This document shows positions 25,262 through 34,007 of a stretch of DNA of 64,000 nucleotides, in pieces. Origin of the DNA: Chryseobacterium gleum (GTDB lineage Bacteria > Bacteroidota > Bacteroidia > UBA10329); NCBI GenBank assembly GCA_945903645.1, contig CAMDOM010000004.1, positions 1 through 64,000 on the forward strand, written 5' to 3'. Below the pieces are notes generated by a model. It made no database searches. It was not told the origin of the DNA and saw only the letters and a list, made by a program, of their open reading frames with translations. Within the stretch, counting starts at the first letter, position 1. Every line of letters begins with the position of its first letter. The position numbers and the translations under genes were made by a program.

Positions 25262-26380
25262 TTACAATTTCTGAACTACCTCTTCGGCCAGACCGAATGA
25301 AAGGGTCATTCCTGCGCCACCGAGGCCGTTTATGATAAACACTCCGCTTTCCACTTCCAATACCAATTCGGTATCACCGTTTGTCATCTTTGCATACGTA
25401 CCGTTCCAAGTTTGTGCAATGTGGCGTGAGGGAAAATGCGTAAAGCTGTCCAATTGATCTAGAATCAATTTGTTGATGGCATCCTTATCAAAGGGATCAG
25501 ACACCAATCCGTATTCGTGGGAGTCTCCGAGCGTGACTTCGCCACTTGCCTGCTGCGTTGCCAATACGTGAACACCCCATTTGACGTACTTGGGCATTTC
25601 ACTTTCATAACGCTTTTTTAGGGATGCAAGTGCAGCGCAGTCTTTGAAAGCGGCATAGTGCGGAAGCGACAGTCCCGTACTGAGGGCTGGCCCCATCCTC
25701 CAGTTGTCAGATTGCGGTGCGGTGCGCAGCATTTGCAGTTTACACTTGGTGATAGGCTGTATATGATAGACTTCTGGATAAACTGTTTCAAAATCATGAC
25801 CGCTGCACACAAAAACAACATCTGCTTGCACTAGTTCTTTTCCGCAATAAACCCTTCCGTTCTCAATATGCCTTACGCCTGTATTGAACTGGAACTTCAC
25901 ACCATATTTTTCACTCAGAATTGATGGAAGACAGGCTAGTGCTTGGCGGGGATCCACTATCAGTTCGCTGTTGCTCCAAAGCGCCCCTAAAAGATTCTTC
26001 TTTCTTAAAGCAGATGATTTGCCCATGGCACTTTGAGGTGAAAGAATTTGGCAGTGCCGAGCTTCTTTGTTCTGTTCCACAAATTCTTCAATCACTTGCA
26101 ATTCATCGTTGTGATGAACGGCCAAGAGCAACCCCGACTCTTCGAACCACAACTTTCCTTCGTTACACAGTTCTTTCCATATACTTCGGCTGCGCATGGC
26201 GCGATCCAATAATTTCCCTTGAGGCTGTGCAATAGGCAGCACCAAGCCGAAATTGCGGATGGATGCTCCTACCGTCTGCTCATTTCGCTCAAGGACGGTA
26301 ACGGAATATGCCCTTGCAGCCAGTGCTCTTGCCGTGGCAAGACCAACAATTCCAGCACCTATTACAATTGCCTTTTTCAT
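25262..26380 (-). CDS. FAD-dependent oxidoreductase, TIGR03364-like (aminophosphonate oxidase type)
   Basis: A 372-residue DAO-family flavoenzyme. The FAD-binding Rossmann motif is AIVIGAGIVGLATARALAAR (residues 4-23), followed by TVLERNE. ASIRNFGLVLPIAQPQG fits the subfamily TIGR03364. The C-terminal FAD contact is FIINGLGGAGMTLSFGLAEE. TIGR03364 members have been proposed to deaminate an aminophosphonate because they neighbour phosphonatase-like genes; that role is from family knowledge and no phn gene is visible here. The next gene upstream on the same strand is the PhoD-like phosphatase. No signal peptide is seen, so it should be cytoplasmic. An amine or amino-acid oxidase of other specificity is the main alternative. 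Confidence 0.8.
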   Translation of the reverse strand: MKKAIVIGAGIVGLATARALAARAYSVTVLERNEQTVGASIRNFGLVLPIAQPQGKLLDRAMRSRSIWKELCNEGKLWFEESGLLLAVHHNDELQVIEEFVEQNKEARHCQILSPQSAMGKSSALRKKNLLGALWSNSELIVDPRQALACLPSILSEKYGVKFQFNTGVRHIENGRVYCGKELVQADVVFVCSGHDFETVYPEVYHIQPITKCKLQMLRTAPQSDNWRMGPALSTGLSLPHYAAFKDCAALASLKKRYESEMPKYVKWGVHVLATQQASGEVTLGDSHEYGLVSDPFDKDAINKLILDQLDSFTHFPSRHIAQTWNGTYAKMTNGDTELVLEVESGVFIINGLGGAGMTLSFGLAEEVVQKL

Positions 26381-26591
26381 GCTTTGTATGCATTACTATT
26401 CACTATAAAAACGCGGCTGTGCATAGGCATTGTAGTTTAGCAACTGCAAGCAAACTTGCGAAGAGCAGCCTTTGTTCGTTTTTTTGGTTTTATCTGCCAG
26501 CAATTGTGTCACCTGGGCGCATAGCTTTGACTCGCGTGTACCATTCCCACCTACCTAACGCAAATCTAAAACATGTTGGCACCGTAACCGC

Positions 26592-28379
26592 TTATTGCTT
26601 CACAAACACCTTAGCTGCTTGAATTTCTTTACCCGATATATAAATAATGTAGGTACCTGGGGCTAGGTCTGAAGTGCTGAAACGGATGGTTTGTTTTTGA
26701 TTGATACCAGTTGTTGTCTTTTGAGTAAGCTTTAATTTTCGCAAAAGCTGAACATGATAAACTTCTATATCAAGATTTTGATTGGAAGAAAAGCTAAAAT
26801 CAATCTTAATCTCGTCAGTAGCAGGATTGGGATAAGGTTCAGAAATAAAGTGTCCAGCAGGCAGGATATCTTTTATTGCAGACGGCAATTGTTGTCCCTC
26901 TCGTTTATAATGATTTGCCCCATTATACACCACAAGCTCCTTGCCTAGTTCTTCTTCTGTCGTTGAGGTTAGAATATCACTATACCATATTTGCCCTATG
27001 GCGCTGTCCTGACCCAAATCCCACAGCCCATAGCCATGTTTGGTTAGTTCTACATACACTTGGTGGGGGTTATTCTGCGCGTTTATAGTGTACAGCACGT
27101 TTAATAGAAAGTCCGGAAGCCCTTGCTCGTCAAAGTTTCCACGCGTAACACTGGTAGGCAGCAACTCGACACCTAGGGCACCTTCTCCAGTTTCAGGGTT
27201 ATACTCGCCATTGCTTCCGGTGGGGTCGCGGGTAAGGTCGGCAGCAAGCGACACGTGAGAATCGCCACTAATCATAATTACGTTATCAATATTGTTTGCA
27301 TCAATAAAATCGAGCACATTTTTTCGTTCTAGCATATATCCGTCCCACGTGGCCGCATTAAATACGCCACCTTCTGTAGGAATAATGGCATCTAAGCCTT
27401 GCGCACCCCAAAAGCTAAACATTTTTTGAAAGCCTACTATTTTCCATTTGGCAGTGGATGCTCCCAATTCACTCAAAAACCAATCGTATTGCTCGGTTCC
27501 CAATATGCTGTATTCATCCGCACTTATTAGCTCAATATCGCGATATAGCATTATATCTAGGATAAAAATATCGGCAAGGTCTCCATACGAAAGTTTGCGG
27601 TAAATCTTTTTTACATCGGTTTGGTTTAAAACGCGGGTGGGAGTCCATTCCAGAAACGCCTTTGTAGGGATATTCACATCACTCAAAGCGAGGTCATGAT
27701 TATCCCACATTATGGTGAACGGGTGCTGTTGTTTTACAAAACGAAAATCGGGGTCAAGCAGCCAATAGGCTTCCCGTTCGCGCCATTCGGCAAGGTTTGC
27801 TGGGTTTTCGGGATAGGGAATGGGAATGCGAACTTCCTCATTGGCATCGGCAAAATCGTATACATAATCACCCAGATGAATAACAAGATTAACATCATCG
27901 CGCTCACCTATGCGTCTGTAGGCATTGAAGTAGCCCGAATAGGCACTACTGCACGAAACCACGGCAAACTTAAGTTCGCTGCTGTTTCCGGAAGGGGCGG
28001 TTTTTGTTCTTCCTATTACCGAATAATTGCTTTGCTCATCGCTAAAACGGTAGTAATAGGTGGTTCCGTGCATAAGGTTTGCAACATCAATTTTTACCGT
28101 CCAGTCTATGGTTGAATCGGTGGTAATGGTTCCAGATTGAAGCGACTGCGTAAAAGCTAAATCTGTTGCTATTTCCCACGTTACCAACTTGTTTTCAGTG
28201 CTATCGGGCGTTATGCGCGTCCAAATGATTACCTTATCGATAAGTGGGTCGCCCGAAGCTACACCATGCATAAAAGGAGCATGCGCTGAATCGGCATACA
28301 TATTATCAGGAAGCACTATTTGTGCAGAGAGGCCAGTGTATACAAAGGAAAATAATACGAGAAAAAGATTTGTTTTCAA
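26592..28379 (-). CDS. phoD: PhoD-like alkaline phosphatase/phosphodiesterase with T9SS domain
   Basis: A signal peptide (MKTNLFLVLFSFVYTGLSAQ) precedes the PhoD N-terminal domain (FMHGVASGDPLIDKVIIWTR). The metallophosphatase core has HLGDYVYDF (about residues 155-163), MWDNHDLALSDV and MISGDSHVSLAAD. These provide the Asp, Asn and His ligands expected for the calcium/iron PhoD centre. The C-terminus is a type A T9SS domain (SEPYPNPATDEIKIDFSF ... PGTYIIYISGKE), so the enzyme is exported through type IX rather than Tat. It would release phosphate from phosphodiesters or monoesters outside the cell. The length of 595 residues includes the sorting domain. A TACTTTCG box lies at 28401-28408 on this strand. 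Confidence 0.9.
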   Translation of the reverse strand: MKTNLFLVLFSFVYTGLSAQIVLPDNMYADSAHAPFMHGVASGDPLIDKVIIWTRITPDSTENKLVTWEIATDLAFTQSLQSGTITTDSTIDWTVKIDVANLMHGTTYYYRFSDEQSNYSVIGRTKTAPSGNSSELKFAVVSCSSAYSGYFNAYRRIGERDDVNLVIHLGDYVYDFADANEEVRIPIPYPENPANLAEWREREAYWLLDPDFRFVKQQHPFTIMWDNHDLALSDVNIPTKAFLEWTPTRVLNQTDVKKIYRKLSYGDLADIFILDIMLYRDIELISADEYSILGTEQYDWFLSELGASTAKWKIVGFQKMFSFWGAQGLDAIIPTEGGVFNAATWDGYMLERKNVLDFIDANNIDNVIMISGDSHVSLAADLTRDPTGSNGEYNPETGEGALGVELLPTSVTRGNFDEQGLPDFLLNVLYTINAQNNPHQVYVELTKHGYGLWDLGQDSAIGQIWYSDILTSTTEEELGKELVVYNGANHYKREGQQLPSAIKDILPAGHFISEPYPNPATDEIKIDFSFSSNQNLDIEVYHVQLLRKLKLTQKTTTGINQKQTIRFSTSDLAPGTYIIYISGKEIQAAKVFVKQ

Positions 28380-28400
28380 TTGAAGTGTTTTTACAGTTTT

Positions 28401-28408
28401 CGAAAGTA
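28401..28408 (-). promoter_or_regulatory. -7 box of the PhoD-like gene (TACTTTCG on the minus strand)
   Basis: This is a one-mismatch TAnnTTTG match 21 nt before the start. No Pho-box-like direct repeat is apparent to me upstream. Confidence 0.45.
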
Positions 28409-28720
28409 TGAGGTAAGCATTAAATGAACATTAACCTATTGCTAGCATTTAATGATTTGCAACGTATCCTCGCGATTAGAAAGATGCTTTCAGATCTTCG
28501 TTTGCAGTACTATTCTGCTTCCCTGTTTCCCTAACCGCCTTATTCCCTGACCACCTAGCCTCTTAAAATCCCCCTTCCGAAGCTTCTGAACTACGGGTAC
28601 CTCATTTTAAAAGAGGGGAACGAGCGCATCAGTCTCCAATGTAAAACTGATAGAACTCCACAAAAACATGACCCCGACCATTTTATAGGTGGTGCAGCTC
28701 GGTATTCAAATTGCCGCGCT

Positions 28721-28744
28721 GCAATGAGCTCCAGTTGGTCGGTT
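28721..28744. repeat. Dispersed intergenic motif, copy 1
   Basis: The motif reads GCAATGAGCTCCAGTTGGTC plus GGTT. It shares GCAATGAGCTCC-n-TTGG-CGGT with copies at 32315-32337 and 59967-59990. All three lie between genes. The centre contains the palindrome GAGCTC. Confidence 0.6.
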
Positions 28745-28859
28745 CGGTCGGTTTCGAACACTTGCCTGCCTCAATTTCCTTGCGGCCTCAATTCATGATA
28801 GGCAAATTCTTGGCAAGTAAAGGTTGTCTAAATTTTACATGGGATTAACGCTGCCCGCA

Positions 28860-28867
28860 TAGCTTTG
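28860..28867 (+). promoter_or_regulatory. -7 box of the first GH28 gene (TAGCTTTG)
   Basis: This is a perfect TAnnTTTG match ending 6 nt before ATG 28874. The TTG at 28865 is part of the box and cannot be the start. Confidence 0.6.
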
Positions 28868-28873
28868 TCAAAA

Positions 28874-30532
28874 ATGCGCTGCATGAACTGTTGCACTAAG
28901 GGTAGAAGGAAGCTCACTATTGGTTTGGGCCGAAATGTTGGTTTAATGCTGCTGTTCTGTATGGCACTGAAGTGTCAGGCGCAGGTAAGTCTGAACGTAA
29001 TTGATTTCGGAGCGGTGGGTAATGGTTCAACGGTGAACACGGTCGCCATTCAGGAGGCGATTGATTCATGTTTCAATGCCGGAGGTGGCGAAGTGCTGAT
29101 ACCTGCTGGAGATTTCAAGAGCAACACGCTTGTCCTCAAGTCTGAAGTAACGCTGCGCATAGAGGGAGTACTTATAGCCATTACCGGACTTGGAAACTAT
29201 CCTGAAATGCCGTTCAACCAGCCCTCATGGTCGGACACCTACACTACCAAATCGCTAATCTTTGCTGAGGAGGCACACAACATACGCATCACCGGTGGTG
29301 GAACCATCAAATGTTCCGGGCAGGATTTAAGCATTCTGTTGAATTCGGAGGTGAAGCCGCGCCCGCATGGGATTCGCATGCATAAATGTGTTGGTGTTAT
29401 GTTGGACAGCATCCGTTTGGAAAACGCACCGCAATGGATGGTGCATATTCAGCGCTGCGATTCGGTGCATATCCATGATGTGTCTATTTACAATCAGGGT
29501 TTTGGGAGCAATGATGGGATAAACATTGACGCTTGCCGACATGTGCTGATCGAGGACTGCGATGTAGATTCGAATGATGACCCAATCGTTATCAAGTCGC
29601 ATAGCGAGGACGAAACCAGTGACGTGCTGGTGCGAAGATGCACCGTGGCAACGTTTGAACGGGCCGTAAAGGTTGGAAACGAAAGTCTCGGGGCCTTTCG
29701 CAACATACGTTTCGAGGACATAACGGTAAATCCGTCCTCGCTGCCTCCACTTGTTCTTCCTCAGACGGCCATCTATCTGGCGATTACCGATGGAGGTTCT
29801 GCCGATTCCATTTCTTTTGAACGCATCACCATCAACGCTGAATATCAAACACCAATTTTTATCCGACTCAACAACCGCGGCAATAGTTACAATGGTAGTG
29901 ACCCGCCAGTTCAGTTTCTTCGGAATGTGGTGATTCGCGATGTGGTTTGCACATCAGCCTCTACCATTCCGTGCTCCATCACCGCCATACCCGGATATTA
30001 TGTGGAGAATGTGCTTTTGCAGAACATCCAAATTACTGTGCCGGGTGGTGGGTCGCCTGATGTGGTGCCCGTTCCTGAACTGGAAGGCGACCGCCCCGAA
30101 AACGACATGTGGGGAGAGATTCTTCCTGCACATGGATTTTACGTGCGCCATGCCCGCAACATCACATTCGATAATGTGTGCTTTTCGATTGAAGGTACCG
30201 ACCCACGTGCCGAATATTGGATGGAAGATACCATGCAAGTAGCGATAATCAACGGTTGCGATGCCAACGCTGTGGCAGAACATCCATCTGAACTTGAGTT
30301 TTCCCTTTATCCCAACCCCACCTCCACCAGCAGCATCACCATTGCCTCCAAGGCCAATCATTCTGAAGGTGTAATAACGGTAGTGAGCGTTACAGGACAA
30401 GAGGTGTTGCGCACATCTTTGAACGGAAACCAGCAAACAGTAAACACCTCCAAACTGTGCCATGGCCTTTACTATCTCAGTATAAGGACCATGGAAGGAA
30501 TGACGACCCAAAGATTTGAAGTTGTGCGGTAG
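28874..30532 (+). CDS. GH28-type polygalacturonase-like beta-helix protein with T9SS domain (1)
   Basis: A long basic N-region and a hydrophobic segment (VGLMLLFCMALKCQA) form the export signal. The mature part opens with VIDFGAVGNGSTVNTVAIQE, the usual pectate-lyase-3/GH28 entry. The central helix carries SNDGINIDACRHVLIEDCDV, then SNDDPIVIKS with the paired aspartates, and RAVKVGNES. This matches the active-site strip of Bacteroidota GH28 relatives, whose canonical GHG is replaced. The end is a type A T9SS domain (LYPNPTSTSSI...HGLYYLSIR). The likely role is hydrolysis of galacturonate-containing polymer outside the cell. A paralogue of similar length lies at 32385-34007 in the opposite direction. 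Confidence 0.87.
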   Translation: MRCMNCCTKGRRKLTIGLGRNVGLMLLFCMALKCQAQVSLNVIDFGAVGNGSTVNTVAIQEAIDSCFNAGGGEVLIPAGDFKSNTLVLKSEVTLRIEGVLIAITGLGNYPEMPFNQPSWSDTYTTKSLIFAEEAHNIRITGGGTIKCSGQDLSILLNSEVKPRPHGIRMHKCVGVMLDSIRLENAPQWMVHIQRCDSVHIHDVSIYNQGFGSNDGINIDACRHVLIEDCDVDSNDDPIVIKSHSEDETSDVLVRRCTVATFERAVKVGNESLGAFRNIRFEDITVNPSSLPPLVLPQTAIYLAITDGGSADSISFERITINAEYQTPIFIRLNNRGNSYNGSDPPVQFLRNVVIRDVVCTSASTIPCSITAIPGYYVENVLLQNIQITVPGGGSPDVVPVPELEGDRPENDMWGEILPAHGFYVRHARNITFDNVCFSIEGTDPRAEYWMEDTMQVAIINGCDANAVAEHPSELEFSLYPNPTSTSSITIASKANHSEGVITVVSVTGQEVLRTSLNGNQQTVNTSKLCHGLYYLSIRTMEGMTTQRFEVVR

Positions 30533-30687
30533 TTAGGTGAAGGCCACCATGCATTGGTTTGTAGGAAATCGATGTGGTCTATTAGCCAAATACTTTGGCA
30601 CCTGAATCAAAAACAAGCATATGTGGCATTTTCTCTAGAAAATCAAATAGAAAAAACCTGGGAATGGGCAAGGAACCACCAACGACC

Positions 30688-30695
30688 TACCTTTG
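30688..30695 (+). promoter_or_regulatory. -7 box of the PhoX-like gene (TACCTTTG)
   Basis: This is a perfect TAnnTTTG match 45 nt upstream of ATG 30741. Short frames that start earlier (30554, 30693) overlap it and are not used. Confidence 0.55.
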
Positions 30696-30740
30696 ATTCT
30701 CAAACCTTCGTTTTACAGTTTTACTCAAATAACGCATACC

Positions 30741-32222
30741 ATGAATACAGCTACTTCCCTATTTTTAGCCTCAGCACTACTGTTTTTCGGGTGCTCCGAA
30801 AAACCAAGTCCATCTGCTGATGATGTTGTAAATGAAGGATTGTTATTCACTTCCGTTATCAATAACTACGATACCAAGACTCTTATTGTACCCAATGGGG
30901 CAGTGGTAGATGTGCTGTATAGAAGTGCATATGATAGTGCCATTTACGCAAATGGTGCATTGCTGCCTGCTAAACGAGGGATTGATTTTCTAAGCTATTT
31001 GCCTATTGAAGGTTCAAATGAACATGGTCTGTTGTTTATGAACCACGAATTGCGGAATGATGATCCTACCTTGGGCAATGGAGGAGGGATGTCTTGGATA
31101 GAAGTGAAACGCGAAAACGGAAACTGGAAGCGGGTAGGAAACGGAAACAACATCGATTTTTCCTCTTTAGGAGGCACTTGGCACAACTGTGGGGGAACGG
31201 TTACTCCCAACGGAACTATTCTTACCGCTGAGGAATACCCACCTGCCACAAATATGGAACTGTATAATGAGAAATTTGACTATGCCGATACTGCCGACAT
31301 TAATGGTTTAAAGCGCAATGAGAACCTTGGCTGGATGGTAGAAGTGGATATGTCGACCCGAAAACCGCTTCGAAAGGTGCTTGGAATGGGGCGCTTCTCC
31401 CACGAGGATGCCTTTTGCATGCCCGACAATCGTACCGTTTTTCTTACGGATGATGCCCAGCCAGGTGTTTTCTTCAAGTTCGAAGCCGAAAGTGCTGGCG
31501 ATTATTCAAAAGGTCAGTTGTTTGCCTACCGTCAGAGTGATGATGCGGAACGTGGGTCATGGTTGGTACTTCCAATGGCTTTGGACTCGTTAGTTTATAT
31601 CCGCGACATTGCAATCCGCAAAGGAGCTACGTTATTTACATCGCATGAATGGATTGATGAAATCAATGGGAAGATTTACATAAGTGAATCGGGCGGAAGT
31701 GTGGATTATTCCGAAGCTGTTTCGAAGGGCGGTAAAATGGCCCAGCATTTAACAAAAGCGCCTATCAGCAACGGAAACAACACCACACATGACCCATTTG
31801 GAAGAATTCTTGTATTTGAACCTGAAACAGGTCGGTTGGATGTATTCTTAGAAGGCGGAAAATTGCCCGATGGGGGCTATCTTACTGCTCCTGACGGGTT
31901 GATTGCAATCCATCAATTTGGTAAGGATTATCTGATTGTTTGTGAGGATGCCAGCGTGAAGATGATTGTGGATGAAAAGATTGAATCGTGGAAGCAGGGA
32001 AAAATTTACATGGAAACGTATCTTATTCCTATTGATGGCCCTAAGGCGGACCCCACAAAGGTGAAACGACTTACAGTGGGCCCTGAAGGTTGCGAACAGA
32101 CAGGACTTGCAATGACGCCTGATGGTTCAACGTTATTTTTGACCGTTCAGCATCCCGCATCAACAAATCCGGAGCCCTACAACGAAACAACTATTATTGC
32201 TATCACAGGTATTTTCCAGTGA
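30741..32222 (+). CDS. PhoX/DUF839-family lipoprotein phosphatase-like protein
   Basis: ATG 30741 gives a lipoprotein signal (MNTATSLFLASALLFFGCSE) with the lipobox LFFGC. The frame is open upstream, but those codons cover the promoter. The body is a PhoX-type beta-propeller with GLLFMNHELRND, GTWHNCGGTVTPNGTILTAEE, GMGRFSHEDAF and a long C-terminal NTTHDPFGRI...APDGLI blade. These include the Glu and His positions used for calcium/iron binding in PhoX phosphatases. It is 493 residues, somewhat shorter than classical PhoX, and is lipid-anchored rather than Tat-exported. With PhoD nearby it suggests organic-phosphate scavenging. Confidence 0.83.
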   Translation: MNTATSLFLASALLFFGCSEKPSPSADDVVNEGLLFTSVINNYDTKTLIVPNGAVVDVLYRSAYDSAIYANGALLPAKRGIDFLSYLPIEGSNEHGLLFMNHELRNDDPTLGNGGGMSWIEVKRENGNWKRVGNGNNIDFSSLGGTWHNCGGTVTPNGTILTAEEYPPATNMELYNEKFDYADTADINGLKRNENLGWMVEVDMSTRKPLRKVLGMGRFSHEDAFCMPDNRTVFLTDDAQPGVFFKFEAESAGDYSKGQLFAYRQSDDAERGSWLVLPMALDSLVYIRDIAIRKGATLFTSHEWIDEINGKIYISESGGSVDYSEAVSKGGKMAQHLTKAPISNGNNTTHDPFGRILVFEPETGRLDVFLEGGKLPDGGYLTAPDGLIAIHQFGKDYLIVCEDASVKMIVDEKIESWKQGKIYMETYLIPIDGPKADPTKVKRLTVGPEGCEQTGLAMTPDGSTLFLTVQHPASTNPEPYNETTIIAITGIFQ

Positions 32223-32314
32223 TACCACTAGACGCGCTTCATCGCACTATTTTATTGGCTTTTCTCCTTTACTACCCCACCTGCGTGGGTAGTTATGGAC
32301 AGTTATTGCATACT

Positions 32315-32337
32315 GCAATGAGCTCCCTTTGGGCGGT
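32315..32337. repeat. Dispersed intergenic motif, copy 2
   Basis: The motif reads GCAATGAGCTCCCTTTGGGC plus GGT, in the same orientation as copies 1 and 3. It lies in the gap between the convergent PhoX-like and second GH28 genes. Confidence 0.55.
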
Positions 32338-32384
32338 ACAACGAGTTTAAGAACACTTAGCCCAACTGGGGAAAGCATTCTTCT

Positions 32385-34007
32385 TTAGCGCACAAACCGC
32401 AAGGTTTGGTGCGATTTATCCGTTTGAAGTACCGCAATATATGACCCTGCGCGAAGCTCAGAAAGGTCATGCATCGCAGCTACTTTAACGGTTGGCCACA
32501 CTAACTGACCGAGGGCATTATATACGCTGACCGATGCCCCAAATGCCTGAGCCAAAGGAGCATGTAGTTTGCCGTCTATGTCAATCCAAAAAACTTCGAG
32601 GTCCTTACTCTCATTAATGCTAGACGCTAGCCCAGCGCAGCCTCCCATGGCATTTGGAACCACTGTATAGTTAGGACTATTGGTCACATCTTCCATAATG
32701 ATACCCGGTCTGCCATCAGCATCTTGCCAATTGAAGCAAACATTATTCAACTGCAAACTGTCTACATGGCGTATGTAAAGCCCATAGGCTGGCAACACAT
32801 CTCCAAAAATGGTGTTCTCTGGGCGCTCGGTTTCGTTTTCTGGCACAACAAAGCCCGACCATAAGTTTTCTTGACCTCCTGGAAAATTGATTACAATATT
32901 TTCCAATTGAAGATTTCTTGCATAGAAACCGGGAATACCCGTGATGGATGAAGTGGTGTTACTTTCCTGCGTTACCGTGACATTTCTTACAATCACATCT
33001 TTCAGATATCCCACAGCTGGAAGGGGCAGACCTTCCTCCCAAACACGGCCACCATTGCCCAATCTAATCACAAGCGCTGTTTCCACACTTTCAATGGTAA
33101 TGTCTTCCACCACCACGTTTTCCATAAATCCGCCATCCATTATAGCCAGATTGATACCGCACGTAGCCACGCCAATAAATGGAGGAAAGGCAAGTGAACT
33201 CCAAACCACATTGATATCATGGATATGAACATTGCGAACTCCTGAGAGTGTTTCTGTTCCAATTTTAATGGCACGCGACCACGTGGCCACAGTGCAGTTG
33301 CGTATTTCTATGTTCTCGCTCAACGCAGGGCTAGTGGTTTTAATTACCAAAGGATCATCATTGCTGTCTACCGTGCAATTTTCGATAAGCACATTGCGAC
33401 ATCCATCCAGACTTAGTCCGTCATTGTTGCCATTGGTGAGATTTATTATGTCTACATTTCGTATGACCATGGTATCCACATCCAAATTATTCATCATCCA
33501 AAACCCTGAGTTTCGCATAGACAAGTTTTCTAAAACAACATTTTGGCATGATACTAATCTCAAACCAAAAGGTCGGGTATCAGCACCCAAAAAAGACGCT
33601 CCCTGACCATTGATAGTTCCTCCACCGCGAATACCTATATGGTGCTGGCCTTCAGCATAAATTAACGTCTTCTTGGTGTATGAGTTTATACAGGTTGGAA
33701 TTTGCGGAGTAATGTCAGGATAATCATCAATAGAAGTACTTCCACGCAACTCAACATCTGCTTGAATAACCAACGAAACGTTGTTTTTGAGAACAATGGT
33801 TCCGGTCACAAAGTTTCCCGAGTCAAACACTACATCTCCTCCACCATTTGCACTACAATCGTCAATAGCTGCTTGTATTGCGATGGTATTTAACGTGATA
33901 CCGTCACCTAATGCTCCATAATCTGTAACTAAATAGGATTGCGCATGTAGCCCCGAAATGAGACAGGTAGAAATCAAAAATAAAACCACTTTTTTCAGAA
34001 CTTCCAA
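32385..34007 (-). CDS. GH28-type polygalacturonase-like beta-helix protein with T9SS domain (2)
   Basis: The first in-frame start codon, TTG 34022, lies inside a perfect promoter box. I therefore place the start at TTG 34007, giving a good signal peptide (MEVLKKVVLFLISTCLISGL). The mature protein begins VTDYGALGDGITLNTIAIQA. The active-site strip has NNDGLSLDGCRNVLIENCTV, SNDDPLVIKT and RAIKIGTETL, equivalent to the first paralogue at 28874. The type A sorting domain is degenerate: no clear PNP, but VSVYNALGQLVWPTVKVA and RAGSYIAVLQTD are recognisable. The two paralogues flank the PhoX-like gene in inverted orientation. Function is as for the first copy. Confidence 0.85.
   Translation of the reverse strand: MEVLKKVVLFLISTCLISGLHAQSYLVTDYGALGDGITLNTIAIQAAIDDCSANGGGDVVFDSGNFVTGTIVLKNNVSLVIQADVELRGSTSIDDYPDITPQIPTCINSYTKKTLIYAEGQHHIGIRGGGTINGQGASFLGADTRPFGLRLVSCQNVVLENLSMRNSGFWMMNNLDVDTMVIRNVDIINLTNGNNDGLSLDGCRNVLIENCTVDSNDDPLVIKTTSPALSENIEIRNCTVATWSRAIKIGTETLSGVRNVHIHDINVVWSSLAFPPFIGVATCGINLAIMDGGFMENVVVEDITIESVETALVIRLGNGGRVWEEGLPLPAVGYLKDVIVRNVTVTQESNTTSSITGIPGFYARNLQLENIVINFPGGQENLWSGFVVPENETERPENTIFGDVLPAYGLYIRHVDSLQLNNVCFNWQDADGRPGIIMEDVTNSPNYTVVPNAMGGCAGLASSINESKDLEVFWIDIDGKLHAPLAQAFGASVSVYNALGQLVWPTVKVAAMHDLSELRAGSYIAVLQTDKSHQTLRFVR

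Larger units (their letters stand above)
28380..28859. other. Intergenic region between divergent PhoD and GH28 genes
   Basis: No gene can be supported. The right part holds one copy of a dispersed intergenic motif (28721-28744, GCAATGAGCTCCAGTTGGTC...). A pyrimidine-rich stretch lies at about 28515-28575. The PhoD promoter is at the left end and the GH28 promoter at the right end. Confidence 0.6.

Noticed and set aside
30554-30820. 88-codon forward frame between GH28 and the PhoX-like gene
   Set aside because: It overlaps the PhoX-like promoter and lipoprotein signal in another frame; composition is not protein-like.
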